Positions 1 to 11,284 of a DNA stretch of 64,000 nt are shown one piece after another. Source of the DNA: Glebionis coronaria (taxonomy: Eukaryota; Streptophyta; Magnoliopsida; Asterales; Asteraceae). A model generated the notes under the pieces. That model made no database searches. It was not told the origin of the DNA and saw only the letters and a list, made by a program, of their open reading frames with translations. The stretch spans positions 94,875,237 through 94,939,236 of the forward strand of contig CM046878.1 of the NCBI GenBank assembly GCA_025667525.1, written 5' to 3'. A program made the position numbers and the translations under genes. Every line of letters begins with the position of its first letter. The first letter of the stretch is position 1.

Positions 1-419
1 CCCATCTTTCTTCTTTCTTTATTTATTGTTTAGTCCTTGTCTTCTTAATTCTTCGACTTTAACGACTTTGTCTCGGGATTTCTTTAAACTCGTCTTGAAA
101 TTTCTTCATAAATAAGACTTAAGTTCTTCGGCTTTTAGTAAACTTCCGTCTTTTGACTTTTTCTTCGATAAATCTTCAGAATTGGTCTTGGACTTCCGTT
201 CTTTATGCACTCTTGATTTCTTGACTTCGTCTTTTGTCTTTTTCTTCGATAAAAGCCCGTGAATGCCCGTGTTTTCTCCCCTTTTCACATTTTCGTCCTA
301 AATCACAACAAAAACACAAACCACGCATAATTCCGACATTTATGACATAAAATACACGTTTTGGCTCGGTTATTATTGTAGTTAAGTGATAAAAAGGATG
401 GGTGTTTACACACCTATCA
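1..419 (-). mobile_element. Truncated LTR related to element E
   Basis: Read on the minus strand, positions 419 downward begin TGATAGGTGTGTAAACACCC, the same start as the two LTRs of the Athila-like element at 49086 and 58349, and similarity continues in patches to the window edge. The sequence is clearly diverged from those LTRs, so this is another family member or an older copy. It contains an open frame of 60 codons (288 to 106) resembling the U3 frame of element E. The DNA just outside its first base (420 onward) is not purine rich, so this end looks like an outer LTR boundary (5' LTR or solo LTR), not a polypurine tract followed by a 3' LTR. The other end is outside the window. Confidence 0.8.
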
Positions 420-710
420 GTTATATAACATAATTAAAAAGTGAATTAAAGCAAAGATTAGAAACACATTTTTATGGACCGGGTGCATTTTAGATTTATT
501 TGGAAAAAATCAATATTTTTTTCAAAAATTAGCACTAAATCGAAAAAAGCTATAGGTGTTCCGAGCACTCGCAGGACACTCCCTGGATCCGTTCCTACTT
601 CCCAATTGCCGAACAACCAGCCTAGTTTCTCGTTTCACTTGGGTCTGCTTATCACATGTACGAATAAAATTCGAATACATTATAAAATGACTACGATAAC
701 CAATTATAAT
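420..710. other. Unassigned spacer
   Basis: AT-rich sequence between the truncated LTR and the TIR-like element. An 83-codon open frame (474-725) runs through it but has no recognisable motif and no coding-like composition. I see nothing else here. Confidence 0.5.
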
Positions 711-1528
711 CCCTGGCCAAAGTAACGATTTTGTTACTAAAGTTTGGCCAAAGTAACGATTTTGTTACTAAAGTTTAAAACCTTACACTTGGGTTACTAA
801 TGACGAAAACGTAAATTTACTGGCGAAAACGTAAGTTTACTGATGAAAAGTAAGTTTATTGACGAAAACGTAAATTTACTGACGAAATAGTAAAATTACT
901 GATGAAATAGTAAATTTACTCACGAAACCGTAAAAGTACTGACGAAAACGTAAAATTACTGACGAAAACGTAAAATACTAATGAAAACGTAAGTTTACTG
1001 ACTAAAACGTAAGTTTACTGACTAAAACGTAAAATTACTGACGAAAACATAAAATATTGATGAAAACGTAAGTTTACCGACGAAAATGTAAAATTACTGA
1101 CGAAAACGTAAATTTACTGACGAAAATGTAAGTTTATTGACGAAAACGTAAGTCTACTGACCAAAACGTTAGTTTATTGACGAAAACGTAAATTTGTTGA
1201 CGAAATAGTAAAATTACTGACGAAAACGTAAAAGTACGAACGAAAACAGAAAAAAAAAATTGACCAAAACGTAAAGGGTTAATATACACGCAGGTTAATA
1301 AAGTTTGGCCAAAGTAACGATTTTGTTACTAAAATTTGGCCAAAAAATAGAAATGGGGCCCACCAACCGGTTGCTTAACCGGTAACTCTTCCACCGAGTA
1401 ATGGGAGTATAGTTTTTTTGAACGTTTATTATCAAATAAACCACACTCATATACATTAGTAACCAACGTATAAAATTTTAGACTTTAGTAACAAAATCGT
1501 TATTTTCACCATTGTATATTAACCCTGC
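711..1528. mobile_element. Candidate non-autonomous TIR element carrying a minisatellite
   Basis: The motif TAACGATTTTGTTACTAAAG occurs in direct orientation at about 723, 754 and 1315 and in inverted orientation at about 1483-1502 (TTAGTAACAAAATCGTTA). The right end read inward starts CAGGGTTAATATACAATGG, and a similar GGGTTAATATACACGCAGG stands at about 1277. This looks like a terminal-inverted-repeat element whose interior is mostly a tandem repeat. The left end appears shortened and no clear target duplication could be assigned, so boundaries and class are uncertain. Confidence 0.45.
796..1275. repeat. Minisatellite of ~20 bp units (GACGAAAACGTAAATTTACT)
   Basis: More than twenty imperfect tandem units of consensus GACGAAAACGTAAATTTACT, differing mainly at GACG/GATG, AACG/ATAG and AATTT/AGTTT. 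The array ends about 560 bp upstream of the phytocyanin start codon and 440 bp upstream of its TATA box. It lies inside the candidate TIR element. Confidence 0.9.
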
Positions 1529-1598
1529 TATAGAATCTTGTTACTGAGAATATAGAATTATTGTTTACTTCATGTCACAAGAATGTTTGTCACGGGAC

Positions 1599-1721
1599 CA
1601 CGTGTATCAACAAATCTTTAACGTTAAAATAAAACACACGTATAATTAGGACCAAATCCAAAATGCTATTAGTTGCCGTCCATTGCCGGTTCAAAACTTT
1701 GAACTCCAAATGGTATAAATA
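1599..1721 (+). promoter_or_regulatory. Promoter region of the phytocyanin gene
   Basis: A consensus TATA box TATAAATA lies at 1714-1721, about 115 bp before the start codon, which leaves room for a leader of roughly 85 bases. A palindromic CACGTG (G-box core, in a CCACGTGT context) lies at 1599-1604; such sites bind bZIP and bHLH factors in plants. The transcription start itself is inferred. Confidence 0.65.
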
Positions 1722-1835
1722 GCGAAACAATGGTGTACCTATTATATCATCTTCTCAACAAAGAAAACAGATTACAGTTCCTATCTCAGCTTTCTAAGAG
1801 AAACTTCAACTAGAAGCCGCGGTAATATTTCCAAA

Positions 1836-2396
1836 ATGGCCTCATCTTCTTCGACCATCCTGTTCGTCGCAGCACTATTTGTCATTGCAGCTTCAGTCTC
1901 TGCCACCGACTACATTGTTGGTGATCAAAGTGGTTGGACTCTCGATTACGATTATCAAACCTGGGCCAAGGATAAAGTTTTCTACGTTGGAGACACACTT
2001 GGTACGTTTATATATCTTCCTTGTGCTTTTATTGTGTCCTACACATTTAGAAAAACGTATTGATTTGATTTTCTTGATGCAGTATTCAACTACGCGTCTG
2101 CTAGCCACAATGTGGTGAAAGTTAATGGCACTGGTTTCCAACAATGCACAGCAACATCTTCCAACGGAACCTTGACAAGTGGACGAGATGTCATTGCCCT
2201 TCAAACCCCTGGAAGGAAATGGTACATTTGTGGTGTGGCTAAGCACTGTGAGTTGAGAAGCATGAAGCTTGTCATCACTGTTCTACCACAAATGTCGCCG
2301 GCTCCAAGCCCATCTGCATCAAACACTTTGGCAGTGCCAACAATCTATGGCATGGTAGTTGCATTGTTCGGTGGTCTTGCGTTGCTCTTCGGTTAA
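1836..2396 (+). CDS. Phytocyanin (uclacyanin/early-nodulin-like blue copper protein), two exons
   Basis: Exon 1 is 1836-2001 and exon 2 is 2083-2396, joined across an 81 bp GT-AG intron after codon 55. The product is 159 residues. Residues 1-23 form a signal peptide ending VSA. Residues 24-122 are the plastocyanin-like domain opening YIVGDQSGW. Copper ligands by family alignment are His64, Cys105 and His110, with Met116 as the axial candidate; Cys77 and Cys111 should form the conserved disulfide. The Met is one residue further from the His than in the usual G-H-C-x3-M layout, which is unusual. A short SPAPSPSAS stretch suits arabinogalactan glycosylation, and the hydrophobic C-terminus fits a GPI-anchor signal. 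The likely role is an extracellular membrane-anchored electron-transfer or cell-wall protein. The intron position after the GDTL/VFNY boundary is typical of the family. The gene looks intact. Confidence 0.93.
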
Positions 2397-3105
2397 AATG
2401 TTTGTTTTATTTATTTATTTTTTTCGAGTTGGTTATTTTCATTTTCCTGACATTTATGATGATTCAAATGTTGTATCAGTTTGAGATGGTCTGATATATG
2501 ATTAATGGACTTTTTTTCCCTTCAATACTTATTTGAATGTCAGATGTTAATATACATATCTAAACATAGTTTAATTGGAGTTATACTTGATTAGTAACAG
2601 ATCATATCGGTAATGTAAAGAAATTAAGCATAAAAAGAAATCGCCTGCAATGTACAGACTGTATCATAAGTTATACTATCAAGTTCACCAAGTCTGAAAT
2701 AGTAAGATCTGGAAAGTAATAAACACATCGACGTGTTGAAAATCGCCTAAAATGTCACTGTCATAAAGTCGGTCTTTCACATTATCATTTCAGAAATGCT
2801 GTGTTGGTAGAAAAAGTGTGAAGCCATATAAAGCATAGCCGAAATCAGTTATATACAGTTTCTGTAAGGAAGAAAATCAATAACGAGCAAAGACTGCAAA
2901 GTACAGCAAACCAGATAATTACCATTTACCAATAACTCTTTGTATACATTTTGTTTTGGTTAGTTGCTGCTTAAGTTAGTCATTTATCCCTCAGCACGAA
3001 CCAACTATAACCTCATTGAAAATCATGAAAATCGGTTCTAAAAACTCCCAACTCTCACAAAGATTCCATGTGAATCATACCGTGACTACTATCAACCCAC
3101 AAATG
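2397..3105. other. Intergenic region between convergent genes
   Basis: AT-rich DNA holding the 3' untranslated regions of the phytocyanin gene (plus strand) and the VTT-domain gene (minus strand). I see no further coding sequence, repeat or RNA gene. Confidence 0.6.
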
Positions 3106-6100
3106 TTAGTCTAGCAATAGCAGTTGTTGCTCCTCCTCTACCTTCTGCAACTCACTTAGACGCTTTTTGGCATAAACAGTGACTATTATGGTCGTAACGA
3201 TTGTTAAAATAAACCCACAAACTGTGAATACAATCTGCAGTGGTGCAAGTGATCTTTCTTCTTTGGAAGCATCTGCCAATGTTCGTATCATTATGCCACT
3301 GAAAAGAAATCAAGATTTATAAATTTAGTGCTATAAACAGAATTTTCGTTAGTTTTTGCTAAGCTAGAGCGATTACAAGTGGTGAGACAATCGATTCTGA
3401 TGGACTGCAATAATAAAAGTACATATTCTAGAAAAACTAGAAAGATGTGCTTGATGTGTGTACGAAATTCCCGCCTAGAATGAAATCAGTCTACAGAACA
3501 GTGTTATCATGTGCGTTTAACGCAACTAATAAGTAATACGTTGAATCACTTTGATTCCAGATATAACCCCAAGCTAATTTGCTTCTAGCTTGTCTCAAAA
3601 TTATATGTAATCAAAATATAATATCTAGCTAAAACTAGCTCCCTAAACTCATTCTGAACCTCTTAAGCGTCAGTAGCTTCTCCTTTTGTGCTTCCGCCCC
3701 CCTCCAATAGTCTGAAGAAAGTTACCATGTTCCCTAAGTTATCTAAACCCACGTTCTTACTGAAAATCAAAATGGTTCTTAAACTACGTATATAATGCAA
3801 ATAACCAGAAGTAAACAAAACACATGTATGTAGAAAAAGAAAGAGAAATCTTACGTGTATATCGCCACAAATACTTCTGGCACTATCCCAACCAATGTTC
3901 CAAACAAGTATGGAACAAACTTAACATCAGTCGCAACCGCACAGTAATTATAAATTACATACGGAAATGGTGATATCCTTAATAACGTGACGGCTCTAAA
4001 TTGATCATACCAGTCCCCTTCACCTGCTAATCTTATAATCGACGCCTTTTTCGGATATTTTTCTAACCACCTCTGCATAGATATATATAGAAAGGACACT
4101 TTTCAGTATAAATTAATCAATGGAGAAATACAATATAGCGGTAACGATGCGCATATACTTACTTTTATTTTGGGGTATAATAGGGAGCCAAAGAAATAAG
4201 GAAGTGATACACCGATACTAACACCACAAATTATCAATAGAAATCCCAAAATATAGCCAAAACTCATTCCGGCAACCCACATGGAAGGTGTAGATGGTAT
4301 GAATATGCTTGGGAATATTGCTACTGATGCAAATATTATAAGCGCTAGCGTTGGCTTGCTGAATGTCGTGGTTTCCCAGTTTAACATAGGTATAACCTCC
4401 TGAAACAAATGGCGCACAAGTCCTTATCAGATAACTATTGTCATGATCCAGAATTTAAGGCGACCACTTACAAAACTTTTTGTCTACACCTCTACGAATA
4501 TGCCATAATATTAATCATCATCCCTTAAATGTTTAAAAAAGGTAAGATACACAGCAAACTCTTAAATAGAATTGAAGCGATGTTTACTAATAAGCAATTT
4601 GAGGGTGTTTCCGAATGCTTATGCACATTACACATCTGATCATTGTGAATTGGGAGTGAGATGAGTTCTTTTGAAAAGCAATAAGCATAAGCGTACTGCA
4701 TATAATCAAAATTTATAAGAAATTCCAAAGATCCACACAAAACACTTCATTAAATCATTGGTTCTTCTGTGTTTCACATTTAGGTGGGTCTTTGGGGTTG
4801 CTTAATAATACTGCCTATGGTGTTCTGATACAAGTGTTTGGATAAAAGCAAACAGCTCATGGTTAAGTGCGTGTCTGATTCTGATTGCTTACCTCCTAAA
4901 TCCTTAAATAAGCAGAAGCGTCAACCACATAAATAGACACCACCTTTTGTAATTATTGTGTTTCAATAGAGTGTACACAAATCCAAACACTATCTTTTCA
5001 AGGGGTTTTGTTATACAGAGCACAGTAAGCCAATTTCAATAAACATGCCAAGATAAACTTAAATATATGCAAATGAGATCGATTTGTTTCTTGATCGCTT
5101 ATGTTTTTCTACTTGGCTACTTATTGCAGTAAGCCAATTTCAATAAGCAGGCCGAGACGCACTTATTAGAAACTGCTTATTTGAAATAAAACTATATGGA
5201 CCTATAGACCTTCGTATGCAACCTAAAAACCTTTAAATGTATGCATCAGCTCTCCTGGTTCCTCATTACTTCTTTATCTACTCATTGCATTTTTTTTACA
5301 CCATAAGCAAATCCACATTTCCTAAAGTTGCTTATCTACTTATAAGCATGTAAAGTGAGCAATAATCAACATCAAATACATCTAGAACACATTTTTGCAG
5401 CAAAATTCATAAAACGTAATAAAACCAATATACCCATACTCAGTAAAAAGCAATTTCCAATACACAAACGAGACGCACTTATTTCAAGCTGCTTATTTGT
5501 GATAAAACTAAAATGACCTTTCAACCATCATATCTAAATCGGCACGGAAACCCTAACCCCGTGCACCCCTTTTCAGTGACGACTAACCCTTCGGCCATCC
5601 CTAAATACCGATTTGGGTGTGATACCACTTGGCGAATGTGCCCCAATTAAGCGTGTAAATTAACCAAAAAAAGTATACCACAAAGAGGCCTTAAATGCAC
5701 ATACAAAATACACATGAATCGGAACTAATTAAACTCAAGTCTCATATTGTGTTGTGCATATATATAATAGAAGCGCATGAAATTTTGTGGCCCTTGTCAA
5801 GTGGTGGCCCTGTGCATTGGCACCGCTTGCACTCCCCTATAGACAGCCGCCTATTTCCTAAAGTATTTAGTTCTTTATCTCCATATATGCAAGTGATGTC
5901 TTTCATCGTTTATTCATCTACTTATTGCATTTTCTGAGAAGCATGGTTTCAACCTTTTGCGCAACTAATCTACAAGTTTTGAGCCCACCAACACAAACAC
6001 AAATCTGGTAAAATTTAAACTTGAGACCTCTCGCATGTTAGTGAGTCATTAACCACTATTTTCAAAAGTGCTTACTTTTAAGCGCGTAAGGGGGTGTTTG

Positions 6101-7799
6101 TTTGGCTTATATGTGGACTTATGAGCATATTTGATTTCGGCTTATATTTCATAAGCTTCAATTTTTCGGCTTATTTTAAGACCTTTGGGCTTATAAAAGT
6201 TTGTTACAATATGATAAACTTATATAAGCCCACAAGTCTCAAAATAAGCTTGGAAAATTGGGGCTAACGAAATATAAGCCGAAATCAAATAAGTTCATAA
6301 GCCCACACATAAGCTTAAAGAAACACCCCCAAAATCAAGCAAAAAACCATACATCCAACCTTAAACACATCAAGAACACATTTTCACAGCATAATTCACA
6401 AAACCCAACAAAACCCATAAAATCAAAACAATGAACCTTACCCATATGATAAGGACTAGTCCAAACGCTATTTCCTAAAGTATTTACTTTTAAGTCCCTT
6501 ATCTACGTATATGCAAAGTGCTACCCTTTTCAGCGTTTATTTATCTACTTATTGCCTTTTTTGGGGAAGTAAGCATTGTTTTAACCTTTTGCCCAACTAA
6601 TCTACAAGTTTTGAGCCCACCACCACACAAACACAAATTGGCGTGGCAACTAGCAAGAATTGAACTTAACAACTATTTCCAAAAGCGCTTACGTTTGAGC
6701 GCGTAAATCAAACAAAAAAAAACATACATCCAACCTTAAACACATCAACAACACATAATTCCAACATAATTATAAAAAAATCCATAAAATGATTACCTTA
6801 TCCGTAAGATAAGGACTACTCCAAACGCTAATTCCTAAAGTTGCTCATCTACTTATAAGCGCGTAAATTGAGCAAAAAGGTATAATTCACCTCCAACCTC
6901 AAACACACGTTTCCAACATATTTCACAAAACCCATAAAATCAAGACAATGTACCTTATCCATAAGATAAGGACTACTCCAAAGTCCAAACGCTATTTCCT
7001 AAAGTATTTACTTTCAATTTCCTTATCTAAGTATATGCAAAGTGCTACCCTTTTCATCGTTTATTTATCTACTTATCGCATTTTCAGGGGAATTAAGCTC
7101 GGTTTCAACCTTTTGCCCAACTAATCTACAAGGTTTAAGCCCACCACCACACAAACACAAATTAGCGTGTCTGGATTTGAACTAGAGACCTCTCACATTA
7201 TAGTAATAAGAGTCGCTATTTCCATAAGATAAGAACTAGTCCCAACGCTATTTCCTAAAGTATTTACTCTCAATTTCCTTATCTACATATAACATATATG
7301 CAAGTGATATCTTTCATCGTTATTTATCCACTTATTGCATATGTTACAACCTTTTTCCTAACTAATCCTACAAATTTTGATGCCCGCCACCACCGCACAA
7401 ACACATATCGGCGCATCAACTTGAGAACTCTCACATTATAGTAACAAGAGTCGCAAATCATTAACCACTATTTCCAAAAGCACGTAAATTGAGCAAAAGC
7501 TATAAAACGAAAAGAACGAATACCTTATCCATAAGATAAGGACCAATCCAAAGAAAGAAAGAAACCCCCAAAACACCCAAAAACAAAACCAAGAAAACAA
7601 ACTTGCCCCACCACCAAAAGGACCACCAAATGCTTATCACCTCGTCTGCAACCACACCACACGACGGTCCCAACCCTGTTTCGTTCTCATTTTCATTTTC
7701 ATTCAGCCCTTGTGGTGACGTCACGATGATGTAATCAGGTTTTGGGTCGACTTTTATTCGGGTTATTCCTCCTGCTGCATTGTGGTGATCATTTGTCAT
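3106..7799 (-). CDS. VTT-domain (TVP38/TMEM64, SNARE-associated) membrane protein, four exons
   Basis: Exons on the minus strand are 7799-7524, 4399-4163, 4072-3855 and 3298-3106. All introns are GT-AG, and the joined frame is 924 nt, or 307 residues. Exon 1 encodes a soluble N-terminus and a first membrane span rich in Trp, Phe and Leu (WWSFWWWGKFVFL), ending LMDK. Exons 2 and 3 carry the VTT domain, with the conserved stretches FIPSTPSMWVAGMSFGY and LLRISPFPYVIYNYCAVAT. Exon 4 has a last span and a basic, Glu-rich tail. The order and the motifs match the plant SNARE-associated family, which is related to yeast Tvp38, animal TMEM41/VMP1 and bacterial DedA; several members are ER or Golgi lipid scramblases, but a precise function here is only inferred. 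The reading frame is intact despite a 3.1 kb first intron full of duplications. Confidence 0.92.
4400..7523 (-). repeat. Intron 1 of the VTT gene: array of diverged duplications
   Basis: The 3,124 bp intron is built from related blocks. A block with CGCTATTTCCTAAAGT, CCTTATCTAC.TATATGCAA and TTATTTATCTACTTATTGCA recurs near 5270, 5850, 6465, 6825, 6990 and 7250. A second block, AAGCCAATTTCAATAA, recurs near 5028 and 5132, with a diverged copy near 5448. Several copies carry remnants of the exon-1 end and its splice donor (about 6435-6460, 6791-6815, 6950-6975, 7220-7240), so the array grew by repeated local duplication from the exon-1 boundary. Confidence 0.75.
6090..6330. mobile_element. Foldback MITE in intron 1 (PIF/Harbinger-like candidate)
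   Basis: The element starts GGGGGTGTTTGTTTGG and ends TTAAAGAAACACCCCC. Most of its length is an inverted repeat, for example TGATTTCGGCTTATATTTC on the left and GAAATATAAGCCGAAATCA on the right. The flank is TAA on the left and AAA on the right, compatible with a 3 bp TWA target duplication that has changed. A paralogous block of the same intron near 6698 reads GCGCGTAAATCAAACAAAAA without the insertion and serves as an empty site. Confidence 0.7.
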
Positions 7800-9329
7800 T
7801 TTTTTTTTTTAAAAAAAAGGGTTTTTGCAAAATGGGTTGAATTTGATAAGAATTAAAAGGGTTTTTTGTGTATGGTTTTGAGGAGGAAGAAGAAATTGGG
7901 AATGTGGTTTGGTTTTTTTTTTGGTGTTTTAATGGCGAAAAATGTTGTCAAATGATGTTATGGAAGGCATGTTTTGGTTTTGGGGTTTCTTTTTTCTTTG
8001 TTGTCAGGATTTCTTGAAATGGAAAAGTTCAAAGTACACGAAAATGAAAAGGTTTTGTACTTTTCTTTATTTTATTTATTTTTGAATAAAATACTTTTCT
8101 TTAACTTAAGAATGAAGTTTAACATTAAAATCAAAATATATATCAAAATTAAGGTTAAAATGTAAATTTTGTATCTTAAACTAGTTTGAATTCTCGTGCA
8201 CGTACAGGTCTTGAATATAAAAGATATATCAAATAGTAATTTCGTTATTATGATTTTATATATATTATATATATTTTTTTAAAACATCTAAGGTTTATAT
8301 GTTTGATTATATTGTTGTTTTACCGTGATCCGTGTAATTAATAGAAACTCGTCAAATTTTTATTTTTCGAATTTCATACTCTTTTTACTTTCGGTATTTT
8401 TATTCTAAATAGTTTTATCTTAATTATTAATCAACAAAACCATTTACATCAACCTTATACGTACATGATTTATAAATTCATGATTTTTTAATGCTTAATA
8501 TTATTCCATAAAACAATATTAAATTTTAATACTTATATAGTTATGATGCTCATGGACCCACGGGTTTTACATGATTTTTAATTATGAGATAATATTAATT
8601 CATATTTTGTATAAATATTTGTTACACAAAGAATTTCACTTTGTTTAACTAAAATGTTAGCTATCATATTCTAGACATTATGTGTTAAGTAGTAACACAT
8701 AACGATCTGAAAAAATATATTTTGTTGTAATATGTAGGATCTCATTTATTTATTTTTATCTCACACTCATGCCTCAGGTCCGCATTCATTTTGATATCTA
8801 TATTCATGTTAATAATAATTTACGTAAATTGCATTGCTTAACTTTGTTAAGTGTCAAAATAGAAATAGAAAATAATTTTTGTTTTTATTTGAATATATAA
8901 AATCATGTGATTTGTTAATTTTTTTAATATAACATACATGTTGTATTTTTAAAAAATAAATTATAAAGGGTATAAATTTTAAAGGTGTATTTTGCTTATT
9001 TTATAAACTTACTAAAAATATGAAAATTATAAGTTTACACTTAATTCCATCTAATTTGTTTAAAATTTTACCATTAAATTTTTATTAATCCACTCCTCCT
9101 TTTTAAAATTTTTATTTTCACAAATTTGACATATATATCGTTGTGTGTTTTCATCAAAATCCTCCATCAAAATTTTTAATTTTGACTAAATTGAATTCAA
9201 TTTTGACTTTTTTTTCCACCAATCAAATCGCTCGATTTTGCTTATGTGTCAAAATCAAGACATTTGAGTGGTTCATTTTTTTTCACTAAAATTCTCAGAT
9301 AATCTAATTCTTTTATTATATAAAAGATA
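7800..9329. other. Upstream region of the VTT gene and AT-rich intergenic DNA
   Basis: The first ~100 bp should contain the leader of the minus-strand VTT gene. The rest is very AT-rich with simple T and A runs and a few short open frames without recognisable motifs. I see no gene. Confidence 0.5.
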
Positions 9330-9606
9330 TCATAGAAAAATGTGAAAAAAAACCTTGAGACAAAAGATGGTGCAAAAATGCTCACAAACTTTTTATTTTC
9401 ATACGAAAAAACTTTTGAGACATTAAATCTTACCTTTACATCGTTTAGTCCTGTTATCCTTCGCGTGTCATGCATGTGAGGGTATTTTCTTCATTTCAGC
9501 TCGTCTCAATCACGACAACCCACCCTCTACCTTTCCCTTCGTGCGAAACATGTCCCCGAAACCAGTTTCCCGCGTAGAAATAAATTCAAGGACTAAATTT
9601 CCAACG
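9330..9606 (+). repeat. Left arm of a long inverted repeat pair
   Basis: This segment matches the reverse complement of 14105-14420 at roughly three quarters identity by eye. Shared tracts include the regions around CCTTCGTGCGAAACAT, CATTTCAGCTCGTC, GTTTAGTC(C/T)TGTTAT and GACATTAAATCTTA. The arms are about 300 bp long and face each other across 4.5 kb. This is the architecture of a Mutator-like element (MULE) or of two inverted copies of one repeat. No target duplication was found. Confidence 0.6.
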
Positions 9607-9917
9607 TCAATGTTGCACCTTTCACTTGTATCTCGACATTAAATACATAACTTGTTCAATGTACTATCAGCCAAAAACTCGATCCATTTTCTTATCCAGT
9701 AGCTATAATGGCATATAAAAAAGAAGTCATTTTCAAATGCACAATAATGGGTAATGTTTACATGGCTCATTGAGGTATGTGAATGGCAATCTTAGCCAAA
9801 TTTGTGTCTTTACTTCAGAGAGCAAGATATTTGGTATTGGGTTAAATAATATGTTGAAAGGATTTGAAATGCGAAAAAAATGGGCATTGTTCTTTTGTTA
9901 ACAAAGCATTAGAATAA

Positions 9918-10320
9918 GGTTTGAAGTTGATTCACACAGACAATAATGTGCATACGATGTTGGAACTTGCTTGTAGGAATGATTCAATTGATTTGTATGA
10001 TGCTCACAAGAAACAAAGACTAGCTCGATATTATTTCAAGAACTTAAATTTAGAGGATGCAAATGGGTAGCGATGATGTTAGGGTGCGTTACAATAGTTC
10101 AACTCCTTTTGAGACTAAACATCATTTTCACAAACGAAAGAGGAACGATAGCAACCAAACTCAGGATGGAAAGAACAAAAGATTGAAGAGAACGGTTTTT
10201 ATAACAAAATGTCAAAATAGTGATGGGAGGGTTAAAGAGAAAAAGAATAAAGAGGGAAACAAAGAGGTAATGGAAAGAAGAAAAGAAAAAGTGAATGAGA
10301 GTGAGCTGAGACTTCATTGA
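9918..10320 (+). pseudogene. Decayed coding fragment, possibly MULE-type N-terminal region
   Basis: A frame from 9918 reads LIHTDNNVHTMLELA and continues through LYDAHKKQRLARYYFKNL to a TAG at 10068. The pattern of a 'D-x-D-V-x-x-M' segment followed by 'IDLYVxH'-like sequence resembles the domain that precedes plant Mutator transposases. The adjoining frame (10057-10320) is Lys/Arg rich (KHHFHKRKRNDSN). There is no DDE domain or zinc knuckle nearby. Its position between the inverted arms would suit a gutted MULE, but the assignment is weak. Confidence 0.3.
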
Positions 10321-10836
10321 TGAATAAGAAGATAGCTATGGAAAAGGGTAAATGGACCATAGTTAAAGATGATGCGGGTTTTAACCCGATAAAATAAGTT
10401 CTATGAAGGATTTTAGGTATTGTCATTCGAGATGGTGGATCTCTCAGTGTTAGGATTAGGTTTAAGAAAAAATTGAAGGTAAGGGAAAGGTATTCTTTTG
10501 TTGATAATGTGGGTGGACTTAAGGGTCGTATAAACATGTTTGTTGATAATATGGGAGAAAGGTTTGTTGGACTTGGTTTAAGATCTCGTAACAAGTTATG
10601 TAATAATCAAGATTTTAAGATCACTAATTGCGTACTGGGTCTCAGAGCATCAACATTTGTGGGAAGCATGTGAACTGAAGCGCATATCTCAAGTGGTGTT
10701 TCTTTATATAATGTTTTGTTCTATTCAGATTATCTGTATAAGGATTAGAATAATGCCTTCATATGTTTATGCTCTAAATATATGTGTTTGAACAATTTAG
10801 TCGTGTATTTGGCAAGTGGTTAGAAATCAAGAGCAG
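10321..10836. other. Unassigned sequence with short coding-like frames
   Basis: A 66-codon frame (10473-10673) continues the general reading direction of the upstream fragment but shows no motif that I recognise. The remainder is non-coding. Confidence 0.35.
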
Positions 10837-10844
10837 TTGAGACA

Positions 10845-11212
10845 CTGTTGCAAAAAAGGTCTACAAGGTCGATTAATCGCTACAACCTTATCAACCTTTC
10901 CAACGTGGTCAACAACGGTCAAGGGAGGTTAAACTTGCCGGAAACCTACAAATCTTGGCGAAAATACCGAATACTCACTATGACTTGTGTTTATTACTTA
11001 TAGAAACTATCTATATGTATGATAAGTAAGATTTAAAGAATAATATTGTTGAAAACACCTTAAACGCGTTAGAAATACCTACAACCTGTTGGAAATACCC
11101 AAAATTTGCTAAAATGCCAATCCGGTTAATCACCGATTAATTCCACCTAGAACGATTACAAGTTACAAGGTGGTTGACCGTCCGACTAGATTCGTGGTTT
11201 TTGAAACCTTGG
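10845..11212. mobile_element. hAT-like MITE with 8 bp target duplication TTGAGACA
   Basis: TTGAGACA stands at 10837-10844 and again at 11213-11220. The enclosed 368 bp starts CTGTTGCAAAAAAGGTC and ends TTTTTGAAACCTTGG, an imperfect inverted match. The body has GCGATTAATCG-like stretches and no open frame. An exact 8 bp duplication is the hallmark of hAT elements. Confidence 0.7.
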
Positions 11213-11284
11213 TTGAGACAGTTTCTAATATGTATTAGTAAAGTTCTTGTTACATAAAATGATCTTCAACACTAAGGATTGTTG

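Noticed and set aside
2112..2396. Separate small gene starting inside the second phytocyanin exon
   Set aside because: The apparent start is a GTG inside the domain. Joining across the 81 bp GT-AG intron gives a complete phytocyanin with signal peptide and all copper ligands.
7974..8165. 63-codon frame upstream of the VTT gene
   Set aside because: Low-complexity Phe, Leu, Lys and Ile composition in AT-rich DNA with no motif, antisense to the likely promoter region.
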